Positions 44,115-51,400 of a stretch of 51,400 nucleotides of DNA are shown here, in pieces. Position numbers and translations under genes: made by a program. A model generated the notes under the pieces. That model was not told the origin of the DNA. It saw only the letters and a list, made by a program, of their open reading frames with translations, and did not search any database. The DNA lies in contig JAQAZP010000194.1 in assembly GCA_032127265.1 (NCBI GenBank), positions 1-51,400 on the forward strand, given 5' to 3'. Origin of the DNA: JAQAZP01 sp032127265 (GTDB lineage: Bacteria; Acidobacteriota; JAQAZP01). Numbering within the stretch: position 1 is the first letter of the stretch; each line of letters starts with the position of its first letter.

Positions 44115-46458
44115 GGAGCCGCTCCTCGGTGTCCCGGTCGACCTTCTCCTGCTTGCCGCTGCCCGCGACAACGGTTGCCGCCGTCCCGAACAGGCGCGAC
44201 ACCTCCTGCCGCATCCGTCGGGCCACATCGGGCAGTTCCGCGACCAGGTTGTGCCGCTCACCAGGATCGTCATCCAGATTGTACAGCTCCTCATCCGCCG
44301 GGCCGTGCTCCAGCAGCCAGCGGCCCGCATACTGCAGCTTGGCCGCACTCTCAGCCTCGCGGTTGAACTGGACGTATTTGTACGGACCCTGGCGGAGACA
44401 GAACCGGGGCGGTGCACCGCCGGCCCAGGTTTCACTGAGCAGGTTCCGCTCGGCCGGCACGGCAAAGAGATCCCTTCCCGCATCGGGCATCCTGGCCGGT
44501 TCCACGCCGGCCAGCCGGAAGAGCGTGGGCAGGAGATCCACAAGCGACACCGGTGTGTGCACCCGCTGACCGGTAACGGCTTCTTCATTCCGCCCGGCCA
44601 GGGCCCTGGGGAGGCGGACGATCATCGGCACGTGCAGCTGATCCTGGTACAGGGTGTAGCCGTGGGACCAGAACCCGTGCTCGTAGAACTCCTCACCGTG
44701 GTCCGCCACCACCGCCACCACCGTGTTCTCCAGCAGGCCCAGCCTGGTCAGACCGGCCAGCAGCCGGCCGATCTGGAGGTCCACGTAGCGCACCTCCTCT
44801 TCGTAAAACCGGGCCACCATTGCCGCGTGGTCCACCGACTCCAGCTCCTCGTGCCCGATGGTCAGGGGATGAATGCTGCCGTTGCGGTAGCCGTCGGGCT
44901 TTCCCGGCTGGAAGGTGCCGGCATTGGAGGGTTGGCTGCGGTCCGATCCGGGAGGGGAGTAAGGGCTGTGGGGGTCCATGTATTGCAGGTAGCAGAAAAA
45001 CGGCCGCTCCGACCGGCAGGCCATCCAGGCCAGCACCCGCTGGTTCAGCACGGCGGCCGGCATGGTGTACTGCTTGACCGGGGCGAGGTAGAAGGCGTCG
45101 AACCCCCGGGCGTAGCCCTGGAAGGGGTCGACGATGAAGTTGGCGCTGAACGCCGCCGTGTCGTACCCGGCCCGGGCAAAGCCCCCGGCCATGGTGGGGA
45201 TGCCCCGGGTCAGTCCGGCGCCTTGGCGAGCTCCCACCTTCAATTCGTTGGGATAGCGGCCGGTGAGCAGGGCGGCCACCGAGGGGAGGGTCCAGGAAGA
45301 AGGGGCCACGGCGTTGGTGAACACCACCCCCCGGCGGGCCAGGCGGTCGAGGTTGGGAGAGTTGAGCCGCCCGGCACCGTAAACGGACAGCCGGTCGGCG
45401 CGCCGGGTGTCCACCAGGACCACCAGCACGTTGGGCGGCCGGGCGGCGGGGTCGCGGTCCACCGCAGGCAGCACCGCTGGCGACCCGATCAGGGTCACCG
45501 TCCCGGGGCCGCCGCCGTCCACCCGAAAGCGCAGGGTGACCTGCTCCCCGGCCCACCGGGAGAGATCGGCCTGTTGTTCCTGCCAACCGCCGCCCGGTGG
45601 CGGCGCCTCGCCTCCGGCAAGCCGGTGCCGGATCCCGCGGGCGGTTTCCAGTTCCACGGCCAACTCGGCCGGCACCGTCCCCACCAGGCTGCCCACGGCC
45701 CAGCGCAGTTCCGCCGGCCCGGCCGGGAGCCGCAACTCCGCTTCACGTGTCCCGGGCCCCACCAGCCGCCAGCAGCGGCGATACTGCTGGCCGAGGCTGA
45801 TCCAGCCCCGGGACAGCACACTTCCGGCGATGTAATCACTCCCGCGGGGCACCAGCACTGCCCGGCGCACAACCGCGCTCGCGCGCACCAGCGCCGGATA
45901 GAAGCGAAGCAGGCGAATGCCGGTCTCGAAGCCGTCGACCCCGGGGAAAGCGAAGCCGAACACCCGGCGGTCCTTGTTCTTGTATCTGACATGCGAGCGG
46001 AGGTTGAGCTCGTATCGCCCGGGATCAGTGAAGGAATAATAGAGCGCCGCCTCGGCCGCCCCCAGGGGACGGATGCCGATGTTGATCCGGTCGTATCTCA
46101 GCGGGTCGATGCCGGCGGCGGGCAGCCGCAGGTCGTCAGCGCACCGCAGCTCGAGCCAGGGGCGCTGGTCTGGATGCTCCAGCCGCACCCCGTCCTCCTC
46201 CTGGACCACCTTCACCCCCGGCGGTCCGGCGCGCCAGCCGGCAGGGATCCCGTCGTGGAAATTCCAGTCCAGCCGGCCATCCTGTTCCAGGCCGTCGGGC
46301 GGAGGTGCCTGGTAGGGTCGGAGGGTCAGCAGATCCACCGGGGCAGCCGCAGGCGGCGGCCCGCCGGTGGTGCAACCAGCCAGGGGCAACAGGAGCAGAG
46401 CCAGCACCAAGGCCAGCAGACCCTGCTGGCTTCCGTCACGTTTTCGATGATCCCCCAT
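44092..46458 (-). CDS. Sulfatase-fold lipoprotein C (Thr-type active site)
   Basis: This 788-aa protein has an excellent AAGGAGGAG ribosome site, a signal with lipobox LAGC (C29) and an N-terminal beta-rich region very similar to that of A (IDPLRYDRINIGI; ALYYSFTDPGRYEL). The catalytic domain has VLVVLVDTRRADRLSVYG, WTLPSVAALLTGRYP with T390, FCYLQYMDPHSPY and ADHGEEFYEHGFWSHGYT. A and C look like recent duplicates with changed substrate surfaces. It starts 83 nt after gene D. Confidence 0.85.
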   Translation of the reverse strand: MGDHRKRDGSQQGLLALVLALLLLPLAGCTTGGPPPAAAPVDLLTLRPYQAPPPDGLEQDGRLDWNFHDGIPAGWRAGPPGVKVVQEEDGVRLEHPDQRPWLELRCADDLRLPAAGIDPLRYDRINIGIRPLGAAEAALYYSFTDPGRYELNLRSHVRYKNKDRRVFGFAFPGVDGFETGIRLLRFYPALVRASAVVRRAVLVPRGSDYIAGSVLSRGWISLGQQYRRCWRLVGPGTREAELRLPAGPAELRWAVGSLVGTVPAELAVELETARGIRHRLAGGEAPPPGGGWQEQQADLSRWAGEQVTLRFRVDGGGPGTVTLIGSPAVLPAVDRDPAARPPNVLVVLVDTRRADRLSVYGAGRLNSPNLDRLARRGVVFTNAVAPSSWTLPSVAALLTGRYPNELKVGARQGAGLTRGIPTMAGGFARAGYDTAAFSANFIVDPFQGYARGFDAFYLAPVKQYTMPAAVLNQRVLAWMACRSERPFFCYLQYMDPHSPYSPPGSDRSQPSNAGTFQPGKPDGYRNGSIHPLTIGHEELESVDHAAMVARFYEEEVRYVDLQIGRLLAGLTRLGLLENTVVAVVADHGEEFYEHGFWSHGYTLYQDQLHVPMIVRLPRALAGRNEEAVTGQRVHTPVSLVDLLPTLFRLAGVEPARMPDAGRDLFAVPAERNLLSETWAGGAPPRFCLRQGPYKYVQFNREAESAAKLQYAGRWLLEHGPADEELYNLDDDPGERHNLVAELPDVARRMRQEVSRLFGTAATVVAGSGKQEKVDRDTEERLRELGYIE

Positions 46459-46541
46459 TACTCCTCCTTATGTCTTGACCACCGACTGCCGTGGCGATCG
46501 AGCGGCGCTTCTCCCGTTATCCTTCATTCGTCCCCGGTCCA

Positions 46542-48965
46542 TCACCGGTCGAGATACCCCAGGGCGTCCAGTTGCTGCAACTGGCGGTCCTCCATCAGGC
46601 CGGCGTCGCTGCCCTGCTCCTCGAACCGGGCGGCATCCTCGAGGTAGCGGGCAAGACGGGCCGCCATCTCCACCGACCGGCTGTCCCTTTCGTCGTACAG
46701 CGAGTGGTGTTCACCGGGGTCAGCATCCAGATCGTAGAGGCTGTATTGCCCGGTGCGCACCTCGTAGAGCAACTTGAAGTTGCCCACCCGCAGTCCCCGG
46801 GTCGCCTCGACCCATCCTGCCGCCATCGGGTTCCGCGAGTAAGGATTGATTTCGAAATACGCCTCCACCGGCCCGTCCGCCGGCCGTCCCGGGTCGAGCC
46901 GGCCGGCGAAGGAACCGGCCGGCACCTCGTCGCCCGCCCCCATGGCGCCGGCCAGCTCGAGCAGGCTGGGCCCCAGGTCGGCGGTGCGAACCACCGCGTC
47001 CACCCGGTGACGTGTCTGTCCCCTGCCGGGGAGCCGGATGATCAGCGGCACCTGCACCAGTTCGTCGAACAGCGAGTTGGCGTGGGTGTACTTCCCGTGG
47101 TCGAGAAACTCCTCGCCGTGGTCGGCGATGAAGACCACCACGGTGTCCTCGGCCAGGCCGGCCTGCTCCAGCCGGGCCAGCAGGCGTCCCAGTTCGAAAT
47201 CGGTGGCCGCGATCTCGCCCTCGTAAAGGTCGAGCAGCCGCTGCTCCTCGGCCGGCGAGAGCCGGAAGTCCTCCTCCCGCTGCATCCGGGTGACCACTCC
47301 GCCGGCCTGGCCCTGCTCCACCATGGTCCGGATGACGGCACCGCCCGGCACCGGGCCGGGGTGAAAGGGCTGTCGCGGCTGGTAATCGGCATGGGGGTCC
47401 ATGTAGTGCAGGTAGAGGAAGAATGGCCGGTCACCATGACGGTCCAGCCAGGCCAGGGCCAGGTCGGTCACCCCCTCCGCCTTGCGCGAGTGGACGTCAG
47501 GGGGCTTGGAGACAAAGGTCCTGAACCCCTGGTCGAAGCCGTTGGCCGGGGTGATCAGCAGGTTGTCCGACACCGCCCCGGTAAACCAGCCGGCCTCGAG
47601 AAACCGTTCGGCCACCGTTTCGAACCGACCGGCCAGTCTCAGCGTGTCCACGTAGCGCACGCCGTGCCGGTAGGGGTGCAGTCCGGTGAACAGCGAGGCC
47701 ACCGCCGGTGCGGTCCACGACGAACTGGACTGGGCGTGGCGGAACAGCGCACCCTGACGGCGGAAACGGTCGATGTGCGGAGTGAGACCGCCCGGGTGGC
47801 CGTAACAGCCGAGGCGGTCGGCGCGCAGGGCGTCCACCAGGATCACCAGCATGCTGGTCTGCCCCGGTCGGCGGCCCTGGTGGACCAGCGGGTTGGCGAA
47901 CAGGGCGCAGACCTCCTGGTCACCGTTATCCCCCAGGACTTCGACGGCAAGGGTGAGGCCCGCCGGGCGGCCGCCCACCGTGTCCAGCTTAACCCGCTCC
48001 TCCACCCAGCCGCGGTGGGCCGGGGTGCGGGCCGGGTCGAGCACCCGGTCGCAGATCACCGCACCGCCGCGGCTGCGCACCGTGAAACGGTGTGCCGCGC
48101 GGGATACGGCCTCCCGGCCGTCCGGTCCGGCCGCGGCCAGGCCGATGGCGAAACGCAGTTCCGGTATGGCCCCGTCCCGCGGCTCCAGCATGAACCGGAA
48201 ATCGAGCTGTTCGCCGGGGGCCACGGCCAGGACCCGGCGCCGGTCCTGCTGCAGCTCGACAGCCGCGTCGGGCAGGCCGCAGCGGGCGGCCAGCAGATCG
48301 CGGCGCCGGCTGTTGAGGCCGGCCATGAAGATGATGGAGTCGATCTCCACCCGCCCCTTGCGGTCGGTGGGATCGAGCCGGATGCCGGTGATGCGGCTGT
48401 CCCAGCCGGGGTCTTCGCCAACCTCGATGGTGTAGGTGTGGAACTGGTCCCCGGGGTGCAGCCAAAACGGGATCGACCGTTCACCGTCGTAGACCGGCTC
48501 CTCTTCAGTCATCCAGAAGAAGTGCCCGCGGTTGCCGTTGCCGGAGACCCGGGCACGGACCAGCACCCGCTGAACCAGGCCGCAGTCGAAATCGGGCGGC
48601 ACCGCCATCTGGAAATCGGGGCCGATGGCCTCGATCTCCAGGATCCCGTCCCGCGGCAGGAACCGGCCGCAGTCCTTCCAGGGTTCCCATCCCTCCAGCG
48701 GCCAGCGCCCGTCGAAGCCGTATTCACGAACCACCTGCTCCGACTGTTCGACAGCCTGCCTGAACGCTTCACACCGCTGGTCGGTGCTGTGGTCCGTCCC
48801 GCCGGCAAGACGCAGCAGGTCGACCGCGCCGCTATCCAGGGTGGCCGCGGCCTGGAGGCTCCCCTGAACCACGGGGCCCGGGGAGGAACAGCCGCAGATA
48901 AAGAGGAGCGCGGCGGCGACGAAAAGGAAGAATGACGGATCAACTGCGGCCGGGAGGTATCTCAT
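46542..48965 (-). CDS. Sulfatase-fold lipoprotein D (Thr-type active site)
   Basis: The 807-aa protein begins MRYLPAAVDPSFFLF with a lipobox-like ICGC (C26). The N-terminal part contains a stretch (HTYTIEVGEDPGW...GIRLDP) similar to the modules of the FG-GAP protein. The catalytic domain has MLVILVDALRADRLGCYGH, WTAPAVASLFTGLHP with T418 and ADHGEEFLDHGKYTHANS. It is the most diverged of the four, with PAVA in place of PSxA. The ATG overlaps the methyltransferase stop (ATGA), and GGGAG is upstream. Confidence 0.84.
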   Translation of the reverse strand: MRYLPAAVDPSFFLFVAAALLFICGCSSPGPVVQGSLQAAATLDSGAVDLLRLAGGTDHSTDQRCEAFRQAVEQSEQVVREYGFDGRWPLEGWEPWKDCGRFLPRDGILEIEAIGPDFQMAVPPDFDCGLVQRVLVRARVSGNGNRGHFFWMTEEEPVYDGERSIPFWLHPGDQFHTYTIEVGEDPGWDSRITGIRLDPTDRKGRVEIDSIIFMAGLNSRRRDLLAARCGLPDAAVELQQDRRRVLAVAPGEQLDFRFMLEPRDGAIPELRFAIGLAAAGPDGREAVSRAAHRFTVRSRGGAVICDRVLDPARTPAHRGWVEERVKLDTVGGRPAGLTLAVEVLGDNGDQEVCALFANPLVHQGRRPGQTSMLVILVDALRADRLGCYGHPGGLTPHIDRFRRQGALFRHAQSSSSWTAPAVASLFTGLHPYRHGVRYVDTLRLAGRFETVAERFLEAGWFTGAVSDNLLITPANGFDQGFRTFVSKPPDVHSRKAEGVTDLALAWLDRHGDRPFFLYLHYMDPHADYQPRQPFHPGPVPGGAVIRTMVEQGQAGGVVTRMQREEDFRLSPAEEQRLLDLYEGEIAATDFELGRLLARLEQAGLAEDTVVVFIADHGEEFLDHGKYTHANSLFDELVQVPLIIRLPGRGQTRHRVDAVVRTADLGPSLLELAGAMGAGDEVPAGSFAGRLDPGRPADGPVEAYFEINPYSRNPMAAGWVEATRGLRVGNFKLLYEVRTGQYSLYDLDADPGEHHSLYDERDSRSVEMAARLARYLEDAARFEEQGSDAGLMEDRQLQQLDALGYLDR

Positions 48966-50173
48966 TCGGTCTCCCGCTGGTTCCGGCCCACCTGGAGTAT
49001 GTGTTCGCAGCGCGAGGGCCGGACCATGGTGAACATCCGGTCCACCCCGTTGACCAGCGCCGCGGTGAGGTTGAAGACCAGCCGGCTGTGCCCGGCCAGC
49101 AGGTAGGCGAACCCCGGCAGGTCCTGGAGAAAGAGAAAGTAGCGTTTTCGGCGCAGGGCCCGGAACCCGCCCATCATCTCGTCCACCAGGTGCAGTGAGC
49201 AGTCCTCGTTCTCCGATTCGCTGGCCGGGTATGTCGGGTGGATCTTGTGCCGTCCGGCCACCTTGAGAAAAAGCCATCTGTTCAGTGTCTCCGCGAACCG
49301 CTGCAGCCGCGGGGGACGCTCGGCGCGGTGCTCGAAGATCACCGTCAGGGCTTCGGGCTCGAGGATCTCGCGCAGCTCCCGGGCCGTCTCCAGCAGGCGG
49401 GGAATGTGGTGCAGGGCCTGAAAGCCCACCAGACCGCTGAAACTCCGGGCGGCAAAGGGCAGCCGGCCGCCGTCGGCGTGGACGTAGTCGATGTCCAGCC
49501 CCTGCTGCCGGGCATAGAGCCGGGCCAGCACCAGCGCCGGGAAACCGGTGTCCAGACCCACTGGACGGAGCCCCCGGCGGGCCAGTTCGAGACAGAGCCA
49601 TCCCGACCCGCACCCGATCTCCAGAATGGAACTCCCCGCCGGCAACGACCGGGAGCCCTCGGTCAGGCTGCCGATCACCTCCTTGAGAAATGGCTGGTGC
49701 TGAAAGTTGAACCGGCCGCCAGGCCCGGAGAAGTGCAGGGTCTCCACCACGCCGTGCAGGTAGAGCGGCGCCAACGGCTGGCGGATGTCGAGGAAATGGA
49801 GATAGCCGCGTTCCATGGCCTGACGGTAGAAGCGGGCCCAGAAATCGCCGTCGGCCAAAGCCTGATCGAGGGAATCGTCGCGAGGCAGGGAGCGGTCCAG
49901 ACGTCCCTCCAACTCGCCGCCCCAGCGTTTGAGACAGGCGTCGAGCCAGCCGCCGTCACCGGCAAAGATCAGCGAGGGCACCCCGGCCTCCACGCGGAAG
50001 AACCGTTGGCAGCCGCCGCAGGTGATCAGGCCGGCAACCACCTCGCCCTCCCGGTCCTCCGGGCCCGCTCCGCCGCCGGTCCGGGCCCGCGGCTCGCACT
50101 CCATCACGTGGAGGCCCAGATCATCCCCGTGGCAGTAGGGGCAGATCAGGCGATGGATCAGCGACGGGTTCAC
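48962..50173 (-). CDS. Methyltransferase with Trm112-like zinc ribbon
   Basis: The 403-aa protein starts at a GTG at 50173 with a GGAGGAGGAG site. The first 70 residues have CPYCHGDD and CGGCQRFFRVEAGVPSL, the Trm112p-like zinc ribbon often fused to or paired with methyltransferases and glycan enzymes. The rest is a class I SAM domain: ILEIGCGSGWLCLELARRG, GLDTGFPALVLAR, DGGRLPFAARSFSGLVGFQALHHIPR. A role in methylating a glycan or sugar nucleotide is suggested by the glycosyltransferase 49 nt upstream; this is inference. Confidence 0.85.
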   Translation of the reverse strand: MNPSLIHRLICPYCHGDDLGLHVMECEPRARTGGGAGPEDREGEVVAGLITCGGCQRFFRVEAGVPSLIFAGDGGWLDACLKRWGGELEGRLDRSLPRDDSLDQALADGDFWARFYRQAMERGYLHFLDIRQPLAPLYLHGVVETLHFSGPGGRFNFQHQPFLKEVIGSLTEGSRSLPAGSSILEIGCGSGWLCLELARRGLRPVGLDTGFPALVLARLYARQQGLDIDYVHADGGRLPFAARSFSGLVGFQALHHIPRLLETARELREILEPEALTVIFEHRAERPPRLQRFAETLNRWLFLKVAGRHKIHPTYPASESENEDCSLHLVDEMMGGFRALRRKRYFLFLQDLPGFAYLLAGHSRLVFNLTAALVNGVDRMFTMVRPSRCEHILQVGRNQRETE

Positions 50174-50222
50174 CGGTTCTCCTCCTCCGCGGGCCGCCAA
50201 CGGAAAGCGGTTCGCCCCGCGT

Positions 50223-51400
50223 TTATGCGTAGTAAGCCTTGAAACTGAGCCGGCCGGGATGTCGACGCCCGTTGACCCGCAACATTTCCCCGGTGCCCGA
50301 AGGTGACGAGTAGTCGATCCAGGCGGTGACCGCATCCCCCGGCGCCGACTCGGGCGATTCGAGGGTGAAGCGGAACAGCTGCCCCCGAGAATCCAGGATC
50401 GGGTCGAAGTGGAAGGGGTGGAAACGGTTGTCCAGAATGCGCGAGGCATTGATGATGATAGTGGTGATCTCCTGGTTGTCCGGCCCGGCGAAGAGACGGA
50501 ACAGGACGTCCTGGGTATTGATGCGGGCAAAGGTGGCCATGTTGACATTGATCCCCTTGAGGTTGTCCCGCTCGGCAACGAACCCCTGGGTCACCTTGCG
50601 CCGGCCCCTGATCTCACCGGCCACCGGCGAACGACGCCGGCTGGCCAGTTTGCCGCTCAGCGCCAGCCCCCGCCGGACCAGTGAACCCAGCGCACCCTTC
50701 TTCAGCCGCTCCAGCCGCTCCGGCGCGATGCGCAGATTCAGCTCCATGCCGCTGCCGAAACTCCGGCGCAGGGTGGTCTGCACTTCGGCCGGTTGTTCGG
50801 ACTTGTCCCGGGCGAAGACCGGCCGGCGGCAGAACTGGGCCAGGGGTTCCACCACCCGGTCCCAGGAGAGATCCGGGGCAAAGGCGGCGAGATTGTCCTT
50901 CCAGCGGAGCCGGGCCGACTGGTTGTCCAGTGCCTCGAGCAGCGCATCGGCCAGGGCCCGCGGATCACACTGGGGCACGGTGAGGCCCAGCCCACGGGAA
51001 CTGACCAGGTCGGCAAAGGTATCACCCCGGGTCACCACCATGGGCAGACCGGACCAGACACAGTCCAGCAGGCGGGTGCGGAAGGAGAACCGGGTCTCCA
51101 GGTGCCCGCGGTGCGTGCAGACGCCGAGATCCGACTCCAGCAGGTAGTCGGCCCGCTCCTTGTAAGGCACCCAGTCGTTGAAGAACACCGTCCGGCCGGT
51201 GAGCCCCAGGCTGTCGGCCAGTTTTTGCGATTCCTTGACGATGGTCATTGGCGGCACTTCGGGATTGGGGTGCCGTATCCCCATGAAGAACAGCTTGAGG
51301 TCTTCCCGCTGCTCCGCAATGCGGCCCATGGCCTTGATCAGGGTCAGTGGGTCCTGCCAGTTGAGCAGGCTGCCGCCCCAGAGTAAAACCTTGTCCTCGG
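50223..51400 (-). CDS. GT4-like glycosyltransferase with extra C-terminal beta domain (5' end outside)
   Basis: The frame is open through the right edge, so the N-terminus is missing. The visible part has the GT-B C-lobe: KVLLWGGSLLNWQDPLTLIKA, KLFFMGIRHPNPEVPP, VFFNDWVPYKERADYLLESDLGV, the C-lobe acidic region LETRFSFRTRLLDCVWSGLPMVVTRGD, and DPRALADALLEAL. After about residue 215 comes a non-enzymatic part of about 150 residues ending RFTLESPESAPGDAVTAW and the C-terminus LSFKAYYA. It probably builds a surface glycan and leads the downstream operon. Confidence 0.82.
   Translation of the reverse strand, partial: EDKVLLWGGSLLNWQDPLTLIKAMGRIAEQREDLKLFFMGIRHPNPEVPPMTIVKESQKLADSLGLTGRTVFFNDWVPYKERADYLLESDLGVCTHRGHLETRFSFRTRLLDCVWSGLPMVVTRGDTFADLVSSRGLGLTVPQCDPRALADALLEALDNQSARLRWKDNLAAFAPDLSWDRVVEPLAQFCRRPVFARDKSEQPAEVQTTLRRSFGSGMELNLRIAPERLERLKKGALGSLVRRGLALSGKLASRRRSPVAGEIRGRRKVTQGFVAERDNLKGINVNMATFARINTQDVLFRLFAGPDNQEITTIIINASRILDNRFHPFHFDPILDSRGQLFRFTLESPESAPGDAVTAWIDYSSPSGTGEMLRVNGRRHPGRLSFKAYYA

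Noticed and set aside
41757..44588. Longer version of lipoprotein B starting at 44588
   Set aside because: The first 158 codons lie inside gene C in another frame and read as a Ser/Arg/Pro shadow. The GTG at 44114 has a good ribosome site and a signal peptide.
35830..48935. Very long plus-strand open frames (for example 35830-38844, 43837-46647 and 46491-48935) opposite the large minus-strand genes
   Set aside because: They are antisense to genes with clear domains, have no recognisable protein sequence, lack ribosome sites and are rich in His/Gly/Arg as expected from reverse reading of GC-rich codons.
39442..48965. Calling the four lipoproteins plain sulfatases
   Set aside because: The Cys/Ser needed for formylglycine is Thr in all four and no formylglycine-generating enzyme is in the window. 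The fold name was kept but not the activity.
1..51400. tRNA or rRNA genes, CRISPR arrays, insertion sequences, phage genes
   Set aside because: I looked for T-loop patterns, regularly spaced identical repeats, transposase or integrase motifs and found none. The palindromic repeats do not have CRISPR spacing.

Overview
The window is GC-rich and densely coded, and comes from a diderm (Gram-negative) bacterium. Evidence for an outer membrane includes a TolC-family channel, an HlyD-type adaptor, a LapA/LapB-like LPS assembly protein and many lipoproteins with clear lipoboxes. RNase Y, the rplU-rpmA-obgE-nadD-rsfS block, a DksA-type zinc-finger protein and a deoxynucleoside kinase next to panBCD suggest a Desulfobacterota/Desulfuromonadota-like lineage or a neighbouring uncultured phylum. 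That placement is inference from gene content only.

Layout. 0-7 kb: a gene tail, a PNPOx-family protein, a response regulator with a Cys-rich tail, a parallel beta-helix gene broken by one in-frame TAA, a B12-binding-type radical SAM enzyme, a coiled-coil zinc-ribbon membrane protein, a lipoprotein and small membrane peptides. 7-10.8 kb: thiD, rny and a frameshifted larC-like gene with a His-rich tail. 10.8-18.2 kb: a thioredoxin-like lipoprotein, comF, a LapA-LapB fusion, a DksA-like protein with a Lys-rich arm, rsfS, nadD, obgE, rpmA and rplU. 18.3-23.6 kb: a double-domain SagB/ThcOx-type dehydrogenase, folK, then a deoxynucleoside kinase-panBCD operon with a good sigma70-type promoter. 23.6-27.5 kb: a PHP phosphatase, a methyltransferase and a stand-alone EF-G. 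27.5-35 kb: a large imperfect palindrome, a 56-aa FlgM-like gene and an export operon (RND/MMPL, HlyD-like lipoprotein, MacB-type permease, TolC). 35-39.2 kb: a nucleotidyltransferase/HepT remnant and a giant secreted FG-GAP protein with exact 171-nt tandem repeats. 39.4-51.4 kb: a minus-strand operon of a glycosyltransferase (cut by the window edge), a Trm112-like methyltransferase and four tandem sulfatase-fold lipoproteins, ending in a rho-independent terminator.

The most unusual part is the last operon. All four sulfatase-fold lipoproteins carry Thr where true sulfatases have the Cys/Ser that becomes formylglycine. They look like a family of envelope-anchored phospho/sulfo-transferases or hydrolases acting on a surface glycan built by the co-transcribed glycosyltransferase. 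At least one shares an accessory beta-sandwich-like motif with the neighbouring FG-GAP protein. Palindromic elements occupy three of the convergent gene junctions.
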